A stretch of DNA of 64,000 nt, taken from positions 68,223-132,222 of the forward strand of contig NZ_JAPZSK010000011.1 in the NCBI RefSeq assembly GCF_027531815.1, in the 5' to 3' direction. Below, piece after piece: positions 1 to 9,694 of this stretch. The notes under the pieces were generated by a model. That model was not told the DNA's origin, ran no database searches, and saw only the letters and a list, made by a program, of their open reading frames with translations. Every line of letters starts with the position of its first letter. Positions within the stretch are counted from its first letter, which is position 1. This DNA comes from Gemmatimonas sp. GTDB taxonomy: Bacteria > Gemmatimonadota > Gemmatimonadetes > Gemmatimonadales > Gemmatimonadaceae. A program made the position numbers and the translations under genes.

Positions 1-1377
<1,377 letters not shown>

Positions 1378-1553
1378 TTAATTCGTTGGCCCCGAAACGC
1401 CGTCCGGGTGCGTCCTCGATATTCACCGTCGACGGACGCCCCGCCATCCCCCACGCGCCGCTCGTCACGCGGCAGGAATGCCTGCGGCGCCGCAAGTTGT
1501 GCCGGCCCCCCTGTGTCCCGCGCCCCGCACACCGCCCGCTGAGGAGCTGCCCC

Positions 1554-3041
1554 ATGCCGCTGGAGCGTCCGTACTTCCCTATCATCTACGTACGCGGCTA
1601 CGCCATGACCGGCGGCGAAGTGGAGCACACCGTGGCCGATCCGTACATGGGCTTCAACGTGGGCTCGACGAAGCTGCGCCAGCAGTACCCGCGGCGCGTC
1701 GTGCGCCACGTCTTCGAGTCGCCACTCGTGCGGCTCATGAAGGACGAGGGGTACGGCGACAGCTTCGTGGACGGCAGCGAGCTGCCGGCTCATGCGGTGC
1801 CCAACGCACGCGCGGTGTGGATCTACCGCTACTACGAGGACGCGTCGAAGGAGCTGGGCAGTGGCACACGCCACGACATCGAGACGTATGCGCGGGGATT
1901 GCTTGCGCTCATCGACGAGCTGCACGATCGCTACGTGCCCGGTGACCGCGCGCGGCACGGCGCGCGCTCGAATGCCTTTCGGGTGTATCTCGTGGCGCAC
2001 TCCATGGGTGGGCTCATCTGTCGATGCCTGCTGCAGCAGCTGTCACGCCACGATGCCCGCATCGACAAGGTGTTCACCTACGCCACGCCGCACGGCGGCA
2101 TCGATCTGCGCGGCATCGGCAACGTGCCGGGGTTCGGCATCAATCAGTCGGAGGGGTTCAACGAGGGGCGCATGCGCGAGTACCTGCAACTCGCGCCCGG
2201 CACGCCGGTCAACTCGCTCGACGGTGCCTTTCCCGAGGAGCGCTTCTTCAGTCTCGTGGGCACCAACCACGACGATTACGGTCTCGCGCGCCTCGCGGTG
2301 GGGCCCATGAGCGACGGCCTCGTGCGCATCCCCAACGCCTATGTGGCCGATGCGCCGCGCGCCTTCGTGCACCGCTCGCACTCGGGGCACTACGGCATCG
2401 TCAACTCCGAGGATGGCTACCAGAACCTGCGCCGCTTTCTCTTTGGCAACGTGCGCGTGGACGCCTTTCTCGACATCGAGGCGCTCACCCTGCCGCCCGC
2501 AGTGCAACGCGAGAAGGATGCGGGGCACGCCATTCGCGCCGACTATCACATCGACGTGATCGCCCGGGTGCGCGGCGCCCGCTGGGACCTGCACCGCCGC
2601 ACCACCAACGAGGGGTCGGCCGTGCTGGTGGATTACGACCGCCACGTGAAGGGCCGTCAACCGCTGCATCTGGCCAGCGCCTTTCTCTCCAATCAGGCCC
2701 GGGTGGACCCGGCCCGTCCCACGCTGGGCTTCAGCCTCGACGTGGGCGTGCAGGTACCGGAGTACCAGATCGACGGCAAACCCTTCTGGACGCGCGATCA
2801 CTACGACGGCGGGTTCCTCTTCCGCGACAAGGTGAACCTCGAGGCCATCGTCGACGACGACGGCCGCTGGTCGCTGCGCTACGGCTGGGACAGCGCGGCG
2901 CCCAATGCGGCGCAGCACGACGCCGTCGCGGTGTCGCCGATCCCCGGCAGCTGGACCTTTGCCGTCCCGGTGGTGCAGGACACCCAACCCGGGATCCGCG
3001 CCGTGCTGCGCCTCGAAACGCGCCCCTGGAACGAGGAGTAG
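1554..3041 (+). CDS. Lipase-like alpha/beta hydrolase
   Basis: This is a predicted serine hydrolase of 495 residues, probably acting on ester or lipid substrates. The nucleophile elbow AHSMGG puts Ser at residue 150. A MSDGLVRI segment supplies a likely catalytic Asp near 254, and HRSHSGHYG supplies His near 276-279, which is the order expected for lipases. The first 280 residues hold the hydrolase core, and the rest is a beta-rich region I do not recognise. There is no signal peptide. The ATG at 1554 follows a GAGGAG stretch about 10 nt upstream; the open frame continues upstream but with poor protein character. The amidase gene starts 10 bp downstream, so the two are probably co-transcribed. 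The natural substrate is unknown. Confidence 0.8.
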   Translation: MPLERPYFPIIYVRGYAMTGGEVEHTVADPYMGFNVGSTKLRQQYPRRVVRHVFESPLVRLMKDEGYGDSFVDGSELPAHAVPNARAVWIYRYYEDASKELGSGTRHDIETYARGLLALIDELHDRYVPGDRARHGARSNAFRVYLVAHSMGGLICRCLLQQLSRHDARIDKVFTYATPHGGIDLRGIGNVPGFGINQSEGFNEGRMREYLQLAPGTPVNSLDGAFPEERFFSLVGTNHDDYGLARLAVGPMSDGLVRIPNAYVADAPRAFVHRSHSGHYGIVNSEDGYQNLRRFLFGNVRVDAFLDIEALTLPPAVQREKDAGHAIRADYHIDVIARVRGARWDLHRRTTNEGSAVLVDYDRHVKGRQPLHLASAFLSNQARVDPARPTLGFSLDVGVQVPEYQIDGKPFWTRDHYDGGFLFRDKVNLEAIVDDDGRWSLRYGWDSAAPNAAQHDAVAVSPIPGSWTFAVPVVQDTQPGIRAVLRLETRPWNEE

Positions 3042-3051
3042 CTTTCTCCGC

Positions 3052-4659
3052 ATGTCTCTGTCGCGTCGTGATGCGCTGGCTCGGCTCAGCGCCCTGTTCA
3101 CCGTCCCCCTCGCCGCGCGCGGCGCGTGGTGGTCTGCTGCCGAGTTCAGCGCGCACGCCGATGATCCGCTGCGCGGCACCATGGCCCTGTACCAGGCGGG
3201 AAGGCTGCGCGGTGAGTACTCCGCCGTGGAGGTCACCACCCAGGCGCTGGCGCGCTGCCGCACGCTTGGCGCACAGCTGCGCGCCATCGATCTGCTCGCC
3301 GAGACGGCGCTGGCCGAGGCGCGCGCCTCCGACGACCGCTTGCGGCAGCGTGCGCTGCGTGGCCCGCTCGATGGGGTGCCGCTGTTTGCCAAGTCGATTT
3401 ACGACATGCAGGGACTGCCCACGACCGCATCGAGCAGCGCGTGGGCGCGGCTCTTTCCCGGCGCGGTGCCGCGTGACGCCATCGAAGTGGAGCGGCTGCG
3501 TACGGCCGGCGCCGTGCTGTTGGGCAAGACGGCCGCCGACGACTTCGCGTATCGCGGTAACGGCACCGCCAGCGCCACCGGCCAGGTGCTCAACCCGCAC
3601 GATGCGGCCAGGCGCATCACCCCCGGCGGGTCGAGTGCCGGGTCGGCGGTGGCCGTGGCCTGCGGCATGGCGTTCTGCGCCCTGGGCACCGACGATGGCG
3701 GATCCAATCGCATTCCGGCGCAGTTCACCGGGGTAGTGGGGGTGAAGCCCACCTTCGGGCTGGTGCCGCGGACGGGCGTCATTCCCACCTGGCCGGTGCT
3801 CGACACGCACGGACCGCTGGCCCGTACGGTCGCCGATGCCGCGCTGATGCTCGATGCGCTCGCCGGACACGACGGGGGCGACGGCCTGTCGTTACGGACG
3901 CGCTGGCAGCGCGGCGCCCTGGGCGCACTCGATGCGAACGCGCTGCGGGGCGCGCGCCTGGGCGTAGTGGAGGTGCATGCGCCGCGGACGCAGATGACGG
4001 CCGAGTGTCTTGCGGTGTTCGACGGCGCCCTGGCCGACTGCGCACAGGCCGGCGGCATCATCGAGGCGTTCGTGCCGGCGGTGGATCGTACCAACTATCG
4101 TGAGCAGTTCGCGGCGGCGGCCACCGCTCGGGGCGATGTGCCCCCCAACGCCAATGCGCCGGGCGCCACCGCCAATGCCCTGCAGCGCTACTTCGAGCGG
4201 CAAGGGGTGAACGCCACCGAGGCCATGCAGCGCGGGCTCGAAGCGTATCGCGCCTTTTACGATGTGCTGCCCGCCAGCTGGCGCGACTTCGCGCCGCTCA
4301 CGCGCGTGCCCTACGAGCGTGATGCGGCCTCGGTGAGCTTCCTCGCGTCACGCGAGACCGTGGTGGCGGCGCTGGCCCGCAGCATGACCGAGCGGCGCAT
4401 CGACGCCATGATCTATCCCACGATGCCCTTCAAGGCGCCCGAGGCCACGCAGCCCTGGCCCGACGTGCGAACGCCATTGGGCTACGGCAACTGGCTTGGC
4501 TTGCCGGAAGTGTCGGTGCCGGCCGGATACGGCGCCGACGGGCTACCGGCGGGGAACCTGAGCTTCGTGGGACTCCCCGGCAGCGACGCCAGACTGTTTG
4601 CCCTGGCCCACGCCTACGAGCAGGCGAGTCGGCGCTTCCGCATGCCGAACGTGGGCTGA
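3052..4659 (+). CDS. Amidase-signature hydrolase, probably Tat-exported
   Basis: This 535-residue protein belongs to the amidase-signature family, which hydrolyses carboxamides with a Ser-cisSer-Lys triad. The Lys lies in LFAKSIYD (about residue 114), the cis-Ser in GGSSAGSA (194-195) and the nucleophile Ser in GTDDGGSNR (218). The N-terminus MSLSRRDALARL followed by a hydrophobic stretch resembles a twin-arginine signal, so export is likely. A GAGGAG sequence at the end of the preceding hydrolase gene serves as ribosome site, which suggests translational coupling to it. The substrate cannot be told from sequence; gatA is unlikely because no gatB or gatC is nearby and the protein looks exported. 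Confidence 0.9.
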   Translation: MSLSRRDALARLSALFTVPLAARGAWWSAAEFSAHADDPLRGTMALYQAGRLRGEYSAVEVTTQALARCRTLGAQLRAIDLLAETALAEARASDDRLRQRALRGPLDGVPLFAKSIYDMQGLPTTASSSAWARLFPGAVPRDAIEVERLRTAGAVLLGKTAADDFAYRGNGTASATGQVLNPHDAARRITPGGSSAGSAVAVACGMAFCALGTDDGGSNRIPAQFTGVVGVKPTFGLVPRTGVIPTWPVLDTHGPLARTVADAALMLDALAGHDGGDGLSLRTRWQRGALGALDANALRGARLGVVEVHAPRTQMTAECLAVFDGALADCAQAGGIIEAFVPAVDRTNYREQFAAAATARGDVPPNANAPGATANALQRYFERQGVNATEAMQRGLEAYRAFYDVLPASWRDFAPLTRVPYERDAASVSFLASRETVVAALARSMTERRIDAMIYPTMPFKAPEATQPWPDVRTPLGYGNWLGLPEVSVPAGYGADGLPAGNLSFVGLPGSDARLFALAHAYEQASRRFRMPNVG

Positions 4660-4676
4660 CACGAAGCCGGCGCGGT

Positions 4677-5639
4677 TCAGAACACCGCGTGCTCGCCGCG
4701 GTCGTCGGCCACTTCGCCGCGTAGCAGGCGCGCGTAGTGCCCCTCGAGCGTATCGCGTCCGTAGGAGGGGGTGGCGTTGGCGTCGTAGCGCTGCGCCACC
4801 GGGTCCCAGAGCAGCATGGACTCCGTGGCGTAGTAGCGCCCGATGCGCGCGAACTCCGCCTTGTCGCGCAACGGCGGAATGACCGTGCCCAGAGCGCCAA
4901 GCACACCGGCAATCACATCGAAGAGCTTCACCGGCACGCTGGTGAAGCGCGGCGGCTTGCCGGCCACCCGAAAGAGCAATTCGCCCTGCTCGCGCAGGGT
5001 GATGGCGTCTCCAGGGCCACCGATGGGGAGGATCCGATTGGCCCGTGACGGGTCGGTGAGACAGCCGGCGAGATAGTCGGCCACGTCATCGTCGCTGATG
5101 GGCTTGCAGGCGGTGAGCGTGCCGTCGCCGAAGAGCAGGAACGGCTTGCCCTGCTGCACCCGCTTCACCTGCCCCGAAATGCTCTTGAAGAAGGCGGTGG
5201 GGCGCACGATCGACCAGGTGAGCCCCGAGGCCATGAGCGCCGCTTCGAAAGCCAGCTTGGCGTGCTGAAACGCGAGCCGTGGCTTCTGGACACAAATGGC
5301 CGACAGCAGCACGAAGTGCGTGACCCCCGCCGCGCGCGCCGCCTCGAGCACGTGCCGATGCGCCTGGTGGTCGATGGCCCAGGCGTCGGTGGGGCCGCCC
5401 GTACGCGAGGCAAGACAGCTCACCACGGCATCGAACGGTTCCCCGCGAAAGACCTCGCGCGCCAGGCTGGCGGGGCTGGTCACCTCCCCGGTGCGTACCG
5501 TGGTACCCGGAATGTCCGGGGCCGCGCCCGGCTTCGGCCGCACGACGCTCACCACCTCGTGACCGTGGCGCACCAGCGCCCGCGCCGTGGCCCGACCGAT
5601 CGTACCGGTGGCACCCAACAGGAGAACTCGACGGGACAT
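4677..5639 (-). CDS. bciA: Divinyl (bacterio)chlorophyllide 8-vinyl reductase
   Basis: This 320-residue protein is an atypical SDR/NmrA-type NAD(P)H reductase matching BciA and plant DVR, which reduce the 8-vinyl group of divinyl chlorophyllide intermediates. The cofactor loop GATGTIG is at residues 9-15. Blocks characteristic of BciA/DVR follow in order: SCLASRTGG (74-82), HFVLLSAICVQKP (108-120), IVRPTAFFKS (144-153), ACKPIS (177-182), LPIGGPG (204-210), IGRYYATESML (256-266), TPSYGRDTLE (280-289) and a C-terminal GEHAVF. That density of matches goes well beyond a generic epimerase. It lies 45 bp downstream of a barrel-protein gene on the same strand. No other pigment, reaction-centre or carotenoid gene is in the window, so it lies outside any photosynthesis cluster. 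Confidence 0.88.
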   Translation of the reverse strand: MSRRVLLLGATGTIGRATARALVRHGHEVVSVVRPKPGAAPDIPGTTVRTGEVTSPASLAREVFRGEPFDAVVSCLASRTGGPTDAWAIDHQAHRHVLEAARAAGVTHFVLLSAICVQKPRLAFQHAKLAFEAALMASGLTWSIVRPTAFFKSISGQVKRVQQGKPFLLFGDGTLTACKPISDDDVADYLAGCLTDPSRANRILPIGGPGDAITLREQGELLFRVAGKPPRFTSVPVKLFDVIAGVLGALGTVIPPLRDKAEFARIGRYYATESMLLWDPVAQRYDANATPSYGRDTLEGHYARLLRGEVADDRGEHAVF

Positions 5640-5684
5640 GGCAGCGGTGCGGCGAAGGCGGGCGAGGGGAGTGCGGTGCGACGC

Positions 5685-6488
5685 TCAGTGCGCGCCGGGA
5701 GCCGCGCGAGGCCGGGAAAGAATTCCGGCGACCTCGAGCACCAGCGCGCGCTCCGTGGCCGCACCGCGATTGGGGATCTTGTACCCGGTAATGAAGATCC
5801 AATCGCGGGGCAAATTGAACTGGACCGCTGGAATTGCCGCCGCCAGGTCATGCCGCCCCGAGTACCAGTCGGCCACGAGGCTCACGCGGCGGCGAAATGC
5901 GCCCCCCAGCGGCTGCTCGATGCCGGCCATCATCCCCAGCTTCTCCTTGCCGAACAGCTGCGGGGTGCCGTACGTGGGGCCGGCAGTCAGTCGCGTCTGG
6001 ACGTGGGGCAGTCGCACACTGCCCGACGAGAAGATCCAGCTGCCGGCGCCGGCGCCGTCGAGTGAGACCGGAACAAGCGCCCCCAGCGTGCCGCGCACCT
6101 GCCAGGCCTTCCCGCGTCCGGAGGGGAGCTCATAGACCGACTTGAATCCGGCTGCGATGGTCCGGTTGCCGGTGGCCGGACGACCGAAGTTGACGAACGA
6201 CAGGGCGATTTCGGTGTCGAAGCCGCCGGGAAGCAGCCCCTTGCCCAGATGTCCCGCGCCGTAGGTCAGGAACTGAAAGGTGTTCCAGGCATTGCGCTTC
6301 CCGCGCTCGATCTGGCTTTCGTGGGTGAAGAACCACGCGCCCTTCGGGGTGGCTTCGGCGTTGGGGATGCCCACGATGAGCGACTGTGCGGCGCCTCGGG
6401 CGAAGGGAACGGCAAGCAGCGTCGCAACGGCAACGGCGACGCAGCGCGATTTGAGGGTGGCAAACAGCATCCAGGCGGTCGGCGGCAT
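5685..6488 (-). CDS. Predicted outer-membrane barrel protein
   Basis: I do not recognise a named family for this 267-residue protein. It begins with a hydrophobic signal segment ending near GAAQS, and the rest alternates polar and hydrophobic residues in short glycine-rich beta strands, as in small outer-membrane barrels. Segments such as YELPSGRG, GPTYGTPQLFG and WYSGRHDL resemble those in porin-like proteins of unknown function. It is first on the minus strand, with bciA 45 bp downstream, so the two may share a transcript. The start at 6488 is an ATG lying close to two short palindromes that may regulate it. Confidence 0.65.
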   Translation of the reverse strand: MPPTAWMLFATLKSRCVAVAVATLLAVPFARGAAQSLIVGIPNAEATPKGAWFFTHESQIERGKRNAWNTFQFLTYGAGHLGKGLLPGGFDTEIALSFVNFGRPATGNRTIAAGFKSVYELPSGRGKAWQVRGTLGALVPVSLDGAGAGSWIFSSGSVRLPHVQTRLTAGPTYGTPQLFGKEKLGMMAGIEQPLGGAFRRRVSLVADWYSGRHDLAAAIPAVQFNLPRDWIFITGYKIPNRGAATERALVLEVAGILSRPRAAPGAH

Positions 6489-6495
6489 GACATGA

Positions 6496-6523
6496 GGTGA
6501 TATTCACCGACAGAATGTGTCGG
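6496..6523. promoter_or_regulatory. Overlapping palindromes between divergent genes
   Basis: GGTGA-TAT-TCACC (6496-6508) is a perfect 5-bp inverted repeat. It overlaps CCGACA-GAATG-TGTCGG (6507-6523), a perfect 6-bp inverted repeat. Both sit between the start of the barrel/bciA pair (6488) and the sulfurtransferase start (6635), a place where a dimeric regulator would act. I checked for the TGT-N12-ACA motif used by PpsR/CrtJ light and redox repressors and did not find it. The operator role is inferred. Confidence 0.35.
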
Positions 6524-6634
6524 ATTTGCGCGAGATACGGTGTTTCGTGTCAGATTGTTCCCTCCGGGGAACGGCTTTCCGGATCCGTCGCCAGCAGGGC
6601 ACCAGCCACCTCGAGACCTCGGAGTGCGACCATC

Positions 6635-7489
6635 GTGCTGCTCCTTCCCACGCCGCTCATAAGTACGAGCTGGCTCGCCACGCATCTCGGCCATCCGCAG
6701 CTGCGCGTGATCGACGCCAGCTGGTACCTGCCCGCCATGGGACGCAACGGCCGCCTCGAGTACAAGGCGGCGCACATCCCGGGCGCCATCTTCGCCGATC
6801 TGGAGCAGCTGGCCGACGAGACGGCCCCCTACCCGCACACCATGCCCGCCCCCACCGTGCTGGCGACCCGCCTGGGCGCCCTGGGCATTGGCGATGAACA
6901 CGCAGTAGTCGTGTACGATGGTTCGGGGCAGAACTTTAGCGCTCCTCGGCTCTGGTGGATGCTGCGCACCATGGGACACGAGCAGGTGGCAGTGCTCGAC
7001 GGCGGCCTCGACGCCTGGCAGCGGGCTGGGCACACGGTCTCGGCAGAGGCGACATCGTTCGCCCCCGCACAGTTCACACCCCGCTTCGACCCATCGCGCT
7101 GGCGCGACCTCGCCGCCATGCGCGCCACTATTGCCGCACGGGATGAGCAGGTAGTGGATGCCCGCTCGGCTGGCCGGTTCACCGGCACCGAAGCCGAACC
7201 GCGCGCCGGCGTACGCGGCGGACACATGCCGGGCGCCCATCACGTGCACTACGCCAGCCTCGTGCACCCGGACGGTACCATGAAGCCCGCCGAGGAGCTG
7301 CGCGCCACATTCGAGAAGGCGGGCGTGAATATCCACGCGCCCATCGCCGCCAGCTGTGGCACCGGCATCACCGCCTGCGCCGTGTTGCTGGGACTGGAGG
7401 TGGTGGGGGCACCGCACACCGCCCTGTACGACGGCAGCTGGACCGAATGGGGCAGCCAACCTGATACGCCGGTGGAGACCGGACCATGA
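6635..7489 (+). CDS. sseA: 3-Mercaptopyruvate sulfurtransferase (two rhodanese domains)
   Basis: The 284-residue product has two tandem rhodanese domains: an N-terminal inactive one (residues about 8-125) and a C-terminal catalytic one (about 150-280). The active-site loop CGTGITAC has its Cys at residue 231; a CG(S/T)GxTA loop is typical of mercaptopyruvate sulfurtransferases rather than the CRKGVT loop of thiosulfate enzymes. It moves sulfur from 3-mercaptopyruvate to an acceptor such as thioredoxin or cyanide. I chose GTG at 6635, with GGAG about 10 nt upstream, because it gives a length close to the 281 residues of E. coli SseA. The frame stays open upstream to 6497 but without homology. 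Its stop overlaps the next start by 4 bp. Confidence 0.88.
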   Translation: MLLLPTPLISTSWLATHLGHPQLRVIDASWYLPAMGRNGRLEYKAAHIPGAIFADLEQLADETAPYPHTMPAPTVLATRLGALGIGDEHAVVVYDGSGQNFSAPRLWWMLRTMGHEQVAVLDGGLDAWQRAGHTVSAEATSFAPAQFTPRFDPSRWRDLAAMRATIAARDEQVVDARSAGRFTGTEAEPRAGVRGGHMPGAHHVHYASLVHPDGTMKPAEELRATFEKAGVNIHAPIAASCGTGITACAVLLGLEVVGAPHTALYDGSWTEWGSQPDTPVETGP

Positions 7490-8361
7490 TCGCTCACGCC
7501 TTGTCCGCGGCCGCCGCCGCCCTCGTCGCGCTCGTCGGCTCCGCCGCCGTGCCGGCGATGCTGCACGCGCAGCCCACGCGCACCGCCGCCCTGCCGCTCT
7601 GGAAGCAGGGCGGCTCGGCCTTCGGCATCTTCGTGCCCAGCGAACGGGCCCCCAACGCCACCGACGCCGCCGGCAACCGGCTGCCGCCGCTCTACACCGA
7701 ACTGGGGGCGCAGGCCCTCGGCGCGAACCCCCTGCTCGACTACCTGTTCCTCAATCTCGAGGGACAGTTCGACATGGGTGCCGTGAAGAACATGGTGGCC
7801 GGCCTGGCCCGGCACCCCGCCGGCGCTCGCCCAACGCTACTGGTGCGCATTCCCACCATCGAGGCGGCCGGGGCCGACAGCACCCGGGCGCGCGTGAAGG
7901 CCATTCTGTCGGCCGGCGCCGACGGTGTGGTCATTCCCCATGTGCGCACGGCGGCCGAAGCGCGCCTGGCGGCCGGGTTTTTCAAGGAGGCGGGCGCCAA
8001 CGTGTGGTCACCGGCCAATCCGTCGGGCACCGTGGTGGCGATGCTCATGATCGAGGATCCCGGCGCCGTCGCGGAGATGGAGGCCATGGCGGCAATTCCC
8101 GGCTACAGCCTGCTCTCGTGCGGCATTGGCAGCCTCACCATGGCCATGGGCGGTCGCGAGAAGGCCCCCGACGCCGAGGCGGCCTGTCAGCGGGTGCGCG
8201 ATGTAGCGCAGAAGGCCGGGATGCCCAGCATGATGACCGCCAATGCCGCCACCCTGCGTGACCGCATCACGCGTGGCTATCGGGGGCTGCTGCTCATGGG
8301 GGCTACGGCGCAGACCGACAGCCTCATTCGCGTGGGGCGCGAGACGGTGGGTCGCCGGTAG
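7486..8361 (+). CDS. Exported HpcH/HpaI aldolase-like protein, catalytic residues altered
   Basis: This 291-residue protein has the fold signatures of class II HpcH/HpaI aldolases but starts with a clear signal peptide, which is unusual for that cytosolic family. The segment DYLFLNLEGQFD (about residues 85-96) matches the family D-x-E-H-G block, with the His replaced (EGQ). The Glu metal ligand seems present in LMIEDP (190). The GPxDLS block that carries the Asp ligand reads GIGSLTM (213-219). The Arg in LVRIP is kept. It overlaps the sulfurtransferase gene by 4 bp (ATGA), implying translational coupling, and its 3' end overlaps the convergent cyclophilin gene by 38 bp. Aldolase activity is doubtful. 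Confidence 0.7.
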   Translation: MIAHALSAAAAALVALVGSAAVPAMLHAQPTRTAALPLWKQGGSAFGIFVPSERAPNATDAAGNRLPPLYTELGAQALGANPLLDYLFLNLEGQFDMGAVKNMVAGLARHPAGARPTLLVRIPTIEAAGADSTRARVKAILSAGADGVVIPHVRTAAEARLAAGFFKEAGANVWSPANPSGTVVAMLMIEDPGAVAEMEAMAAIPGYSLLSCGIGSLTMAMGGREKAPDAEAACQRVRDVAQKAGMPSMMTANAATLRDRITRGYRGLLLMGATAQTDSLIRVGRETVGRR

Positions 8362-9064
8362 GCACCGACGGCTCGATGACCGCCGTGACGATGGAGTCGA
8401 GCGCCGGAAACCACTGCTGCAGGTAGCGGTTCCCCTGGCGCACGATGCGTGAGGGGTTGGGTTCCTCGCCGTACTCGGCGTTGAGCGCGCGCACCACCGC
8501 CATGCCGTCCACGACCGAGCCGAAGGGTGAGAACAAGCGCTGCCCATCGAGCTTGCGTGCGTTGTTGCCGGTGTTGATGAACAGCTGGGTGGCGCGCGTA
8601 TTGGCGCCGCTCGCGGCAAAGGCGATGGTGCCGTCGGCGTTGCTGGAGCGGATGGGATCGTCGGGAATGGCTGCCGTGTCCCACAGGGTGTTCACGGCCG
8701 GGTCGCCGTGAATGCCGAACTGCACCACGAAGTTGGGCACCAGGCGAAAGAAGCGCACGCCGGTGAAGTAGCCAATGCGCACCAGCTCGTGAAAGCGATC
8801 GGCGCCGCGCGGCGCGAGTGAGCGTTTCACCTGCACCACGAATGCCCCCTTGCTCGTTTCGAAGCGCACGCGGTAGCTGTCGGGGCTGCGCTCCGGCTCG
8901 AGCGACGGTGGGGGAATGCGCGGCACCGCCGCGGCGCCGGCAGCGGTCGCCGCCACTGCGTTGTCGGCGGGGCGCGGCGCGTCACCGCCGCAGGCGCCCA
9001 GCAGCAGCAACAGGGGCGCAGGCACGAGCCGCGCAGCCAGCGAAGGGGGCAAATGGCGGTGCAT
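8324..9064 (-). CDS. Cyclophilin-type peptidyl-prolyl isomerase lipoprotein
   Basis: This 246-residue protein has a signal peptide with the lipobox LLGAC followed by GGD, so it is probably a lipid-anchored envelope protein. After a low-complexity linker comes a cyclophilin domain (about residues 65-215), with family blocks FETSKGAFVVQV, GYFTGVRFFRLVPNFVVQFG, FAASGANTRATQLFIN and FSPFGSVVDGM. It would catalyse proline cis-trans isomerisation during folding of exported proteins. Its last 38 bp overlap the convergent aldolase-like gene. The ATG at 9064 is the only start that keeps the lipoprotein signal intact. Confidence 0.9.
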   Translation of the reverse strand: MHRHLPPSLAARLVPAPLLLLLGACGGDAPRPADNAVAATAAGAAAVPRIPPPSLEPERSPDSYRVRFETSKGAFVVQVKRSLAPRGADRFHELVRIGYFTGVRFFRLVPNFVVQFGIHGDPAVNTLWDTAAIPDDPIRSSNADGTIAFAASGANTRATQLFINTGNNARKLDGQRLFSPFGSVVDGMAVVRALNAEYGEEPNPSRIVRQGNRYLQQWFPALDSIVTAVIEPSVPTGDPPSRAPRE

Positions 9065-9165
9065 CGGTGCAAGCTAAGGCGCCCGCAGCGCCAAGGCATG
9101 CGGCTACCGGCAATGGCGCGGTCGCGTTTTCGGTCGCGACGGCCAGGCCCCGTTACATTTGCTGC

Positions 9166-9438
9166 ATGACCCAGCCCAAGCTCTATCGCCTCGTCGGTGC
9201 CGACGGCAGCACGGTGGCCAGCCCCACCCCCGGTACGCTGGGCGGACACCGGAAGACGCGCGTGTACGGCCGCCTCGACTGCAAGGCGGCGCGGCGGGCG
9301 CTTGGCACCGGCCGCAGCTACGAGCAGCAGCGCGTCTTCTTCGCCGACGAGGCCACCGCGGTGACCGCCGGATACCGTCCCTGCGCTTCCTGTTTGCCCG
9401 AGGCGTACGCGCAGTGGAAGGCCAGGGGCGGCAAGTAG
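9166..9438 (+). CDS. Small Ada-type zinc-binding domain protein
   Basis: This 90-residue protein consists of one Ada-like metal-binding domain. It has VYGRLDCKAARRAL, then RVFFADEATAVTAGYRPCASC, which match the Cys-bearing blocks of the Ada zinc domain family; the visible Cys are in LDC and the CASC pair. No methyltransferase or AraC domain is attached, so it is not a full Ada repair protein. Its function is unknown; such stand-alone domains may bind zinc or DNA. The ATG at 9166 is chosen because the frame upstream (from 8818) is low-complexity antisense of the cyclophilin gene. Confidence 0.75.
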   Translation: MTQPKLYRLVGADGSTVASPTPGTLGGHRKTRVYGRLDCKAARRALGTGRSYEQQRVFFADEATAVTAGYRPCASCLPEAYAQWKARGGK

Positions 9439-9442
9439 CGCC

Positions 9443-9694
9443 TCAGCTGCGGCGACGTCGCTCCAGTTCCCGCCGTACGGCGCCGGCGCGAATCACGAAG
9501 GGCACCAGCGCGATCCCGGGCAGCAGCAGCACCGGAATGAGCGCCACGATGGGCGTCTGCGGTCGCGTGACGAGGATCCACACGAAGACCCCCACCACGA
9601 CCGCATCGATGACGCCGATGTACACGATCCAGTTGGTGAGACGCGCCTTCATGGCCGACAGCGTCTCGGTCGACAGCGAAGCGAGGTCTTTCAT
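9443..9694 (-). CDS. Small two-helix membrane protein
   Basis: I do not recognise this 83-residue protein. It has a short charged N-terminus, two transmembrane helices (about residues 22-42 and 48-68) and a very basic tail ending in RRELERRRRS. The ATG at 9694 gives MKDLASLS. The open frame extends to 9889, but the added residues are arginine- and proline-rich and look non-coding. It is convergent with the Ada-type gene, 4 bp away. Confidence 0.6.
   Translation of the reverse strand: MKDLASLSTETLSAMKARLTNWIVYIGVIDAVVVGVFVWILVTRPQTPIVALIPVLLLPGIALVPFVIRAGAVRRELERRRRS

Noticed and set aside
3052-4659. GatA subunit of the tRNA amidotransferase
   Set aside because: The protein has a likely Tat signal and no gatB or gatC next to it, so an exported amidase is more likely.
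6489-6634. PpsR/CrtJ-type site near bciA
   Set aside because: I looked for TGT-N12-ACA in the divergent region because of the pigment gene and found none.
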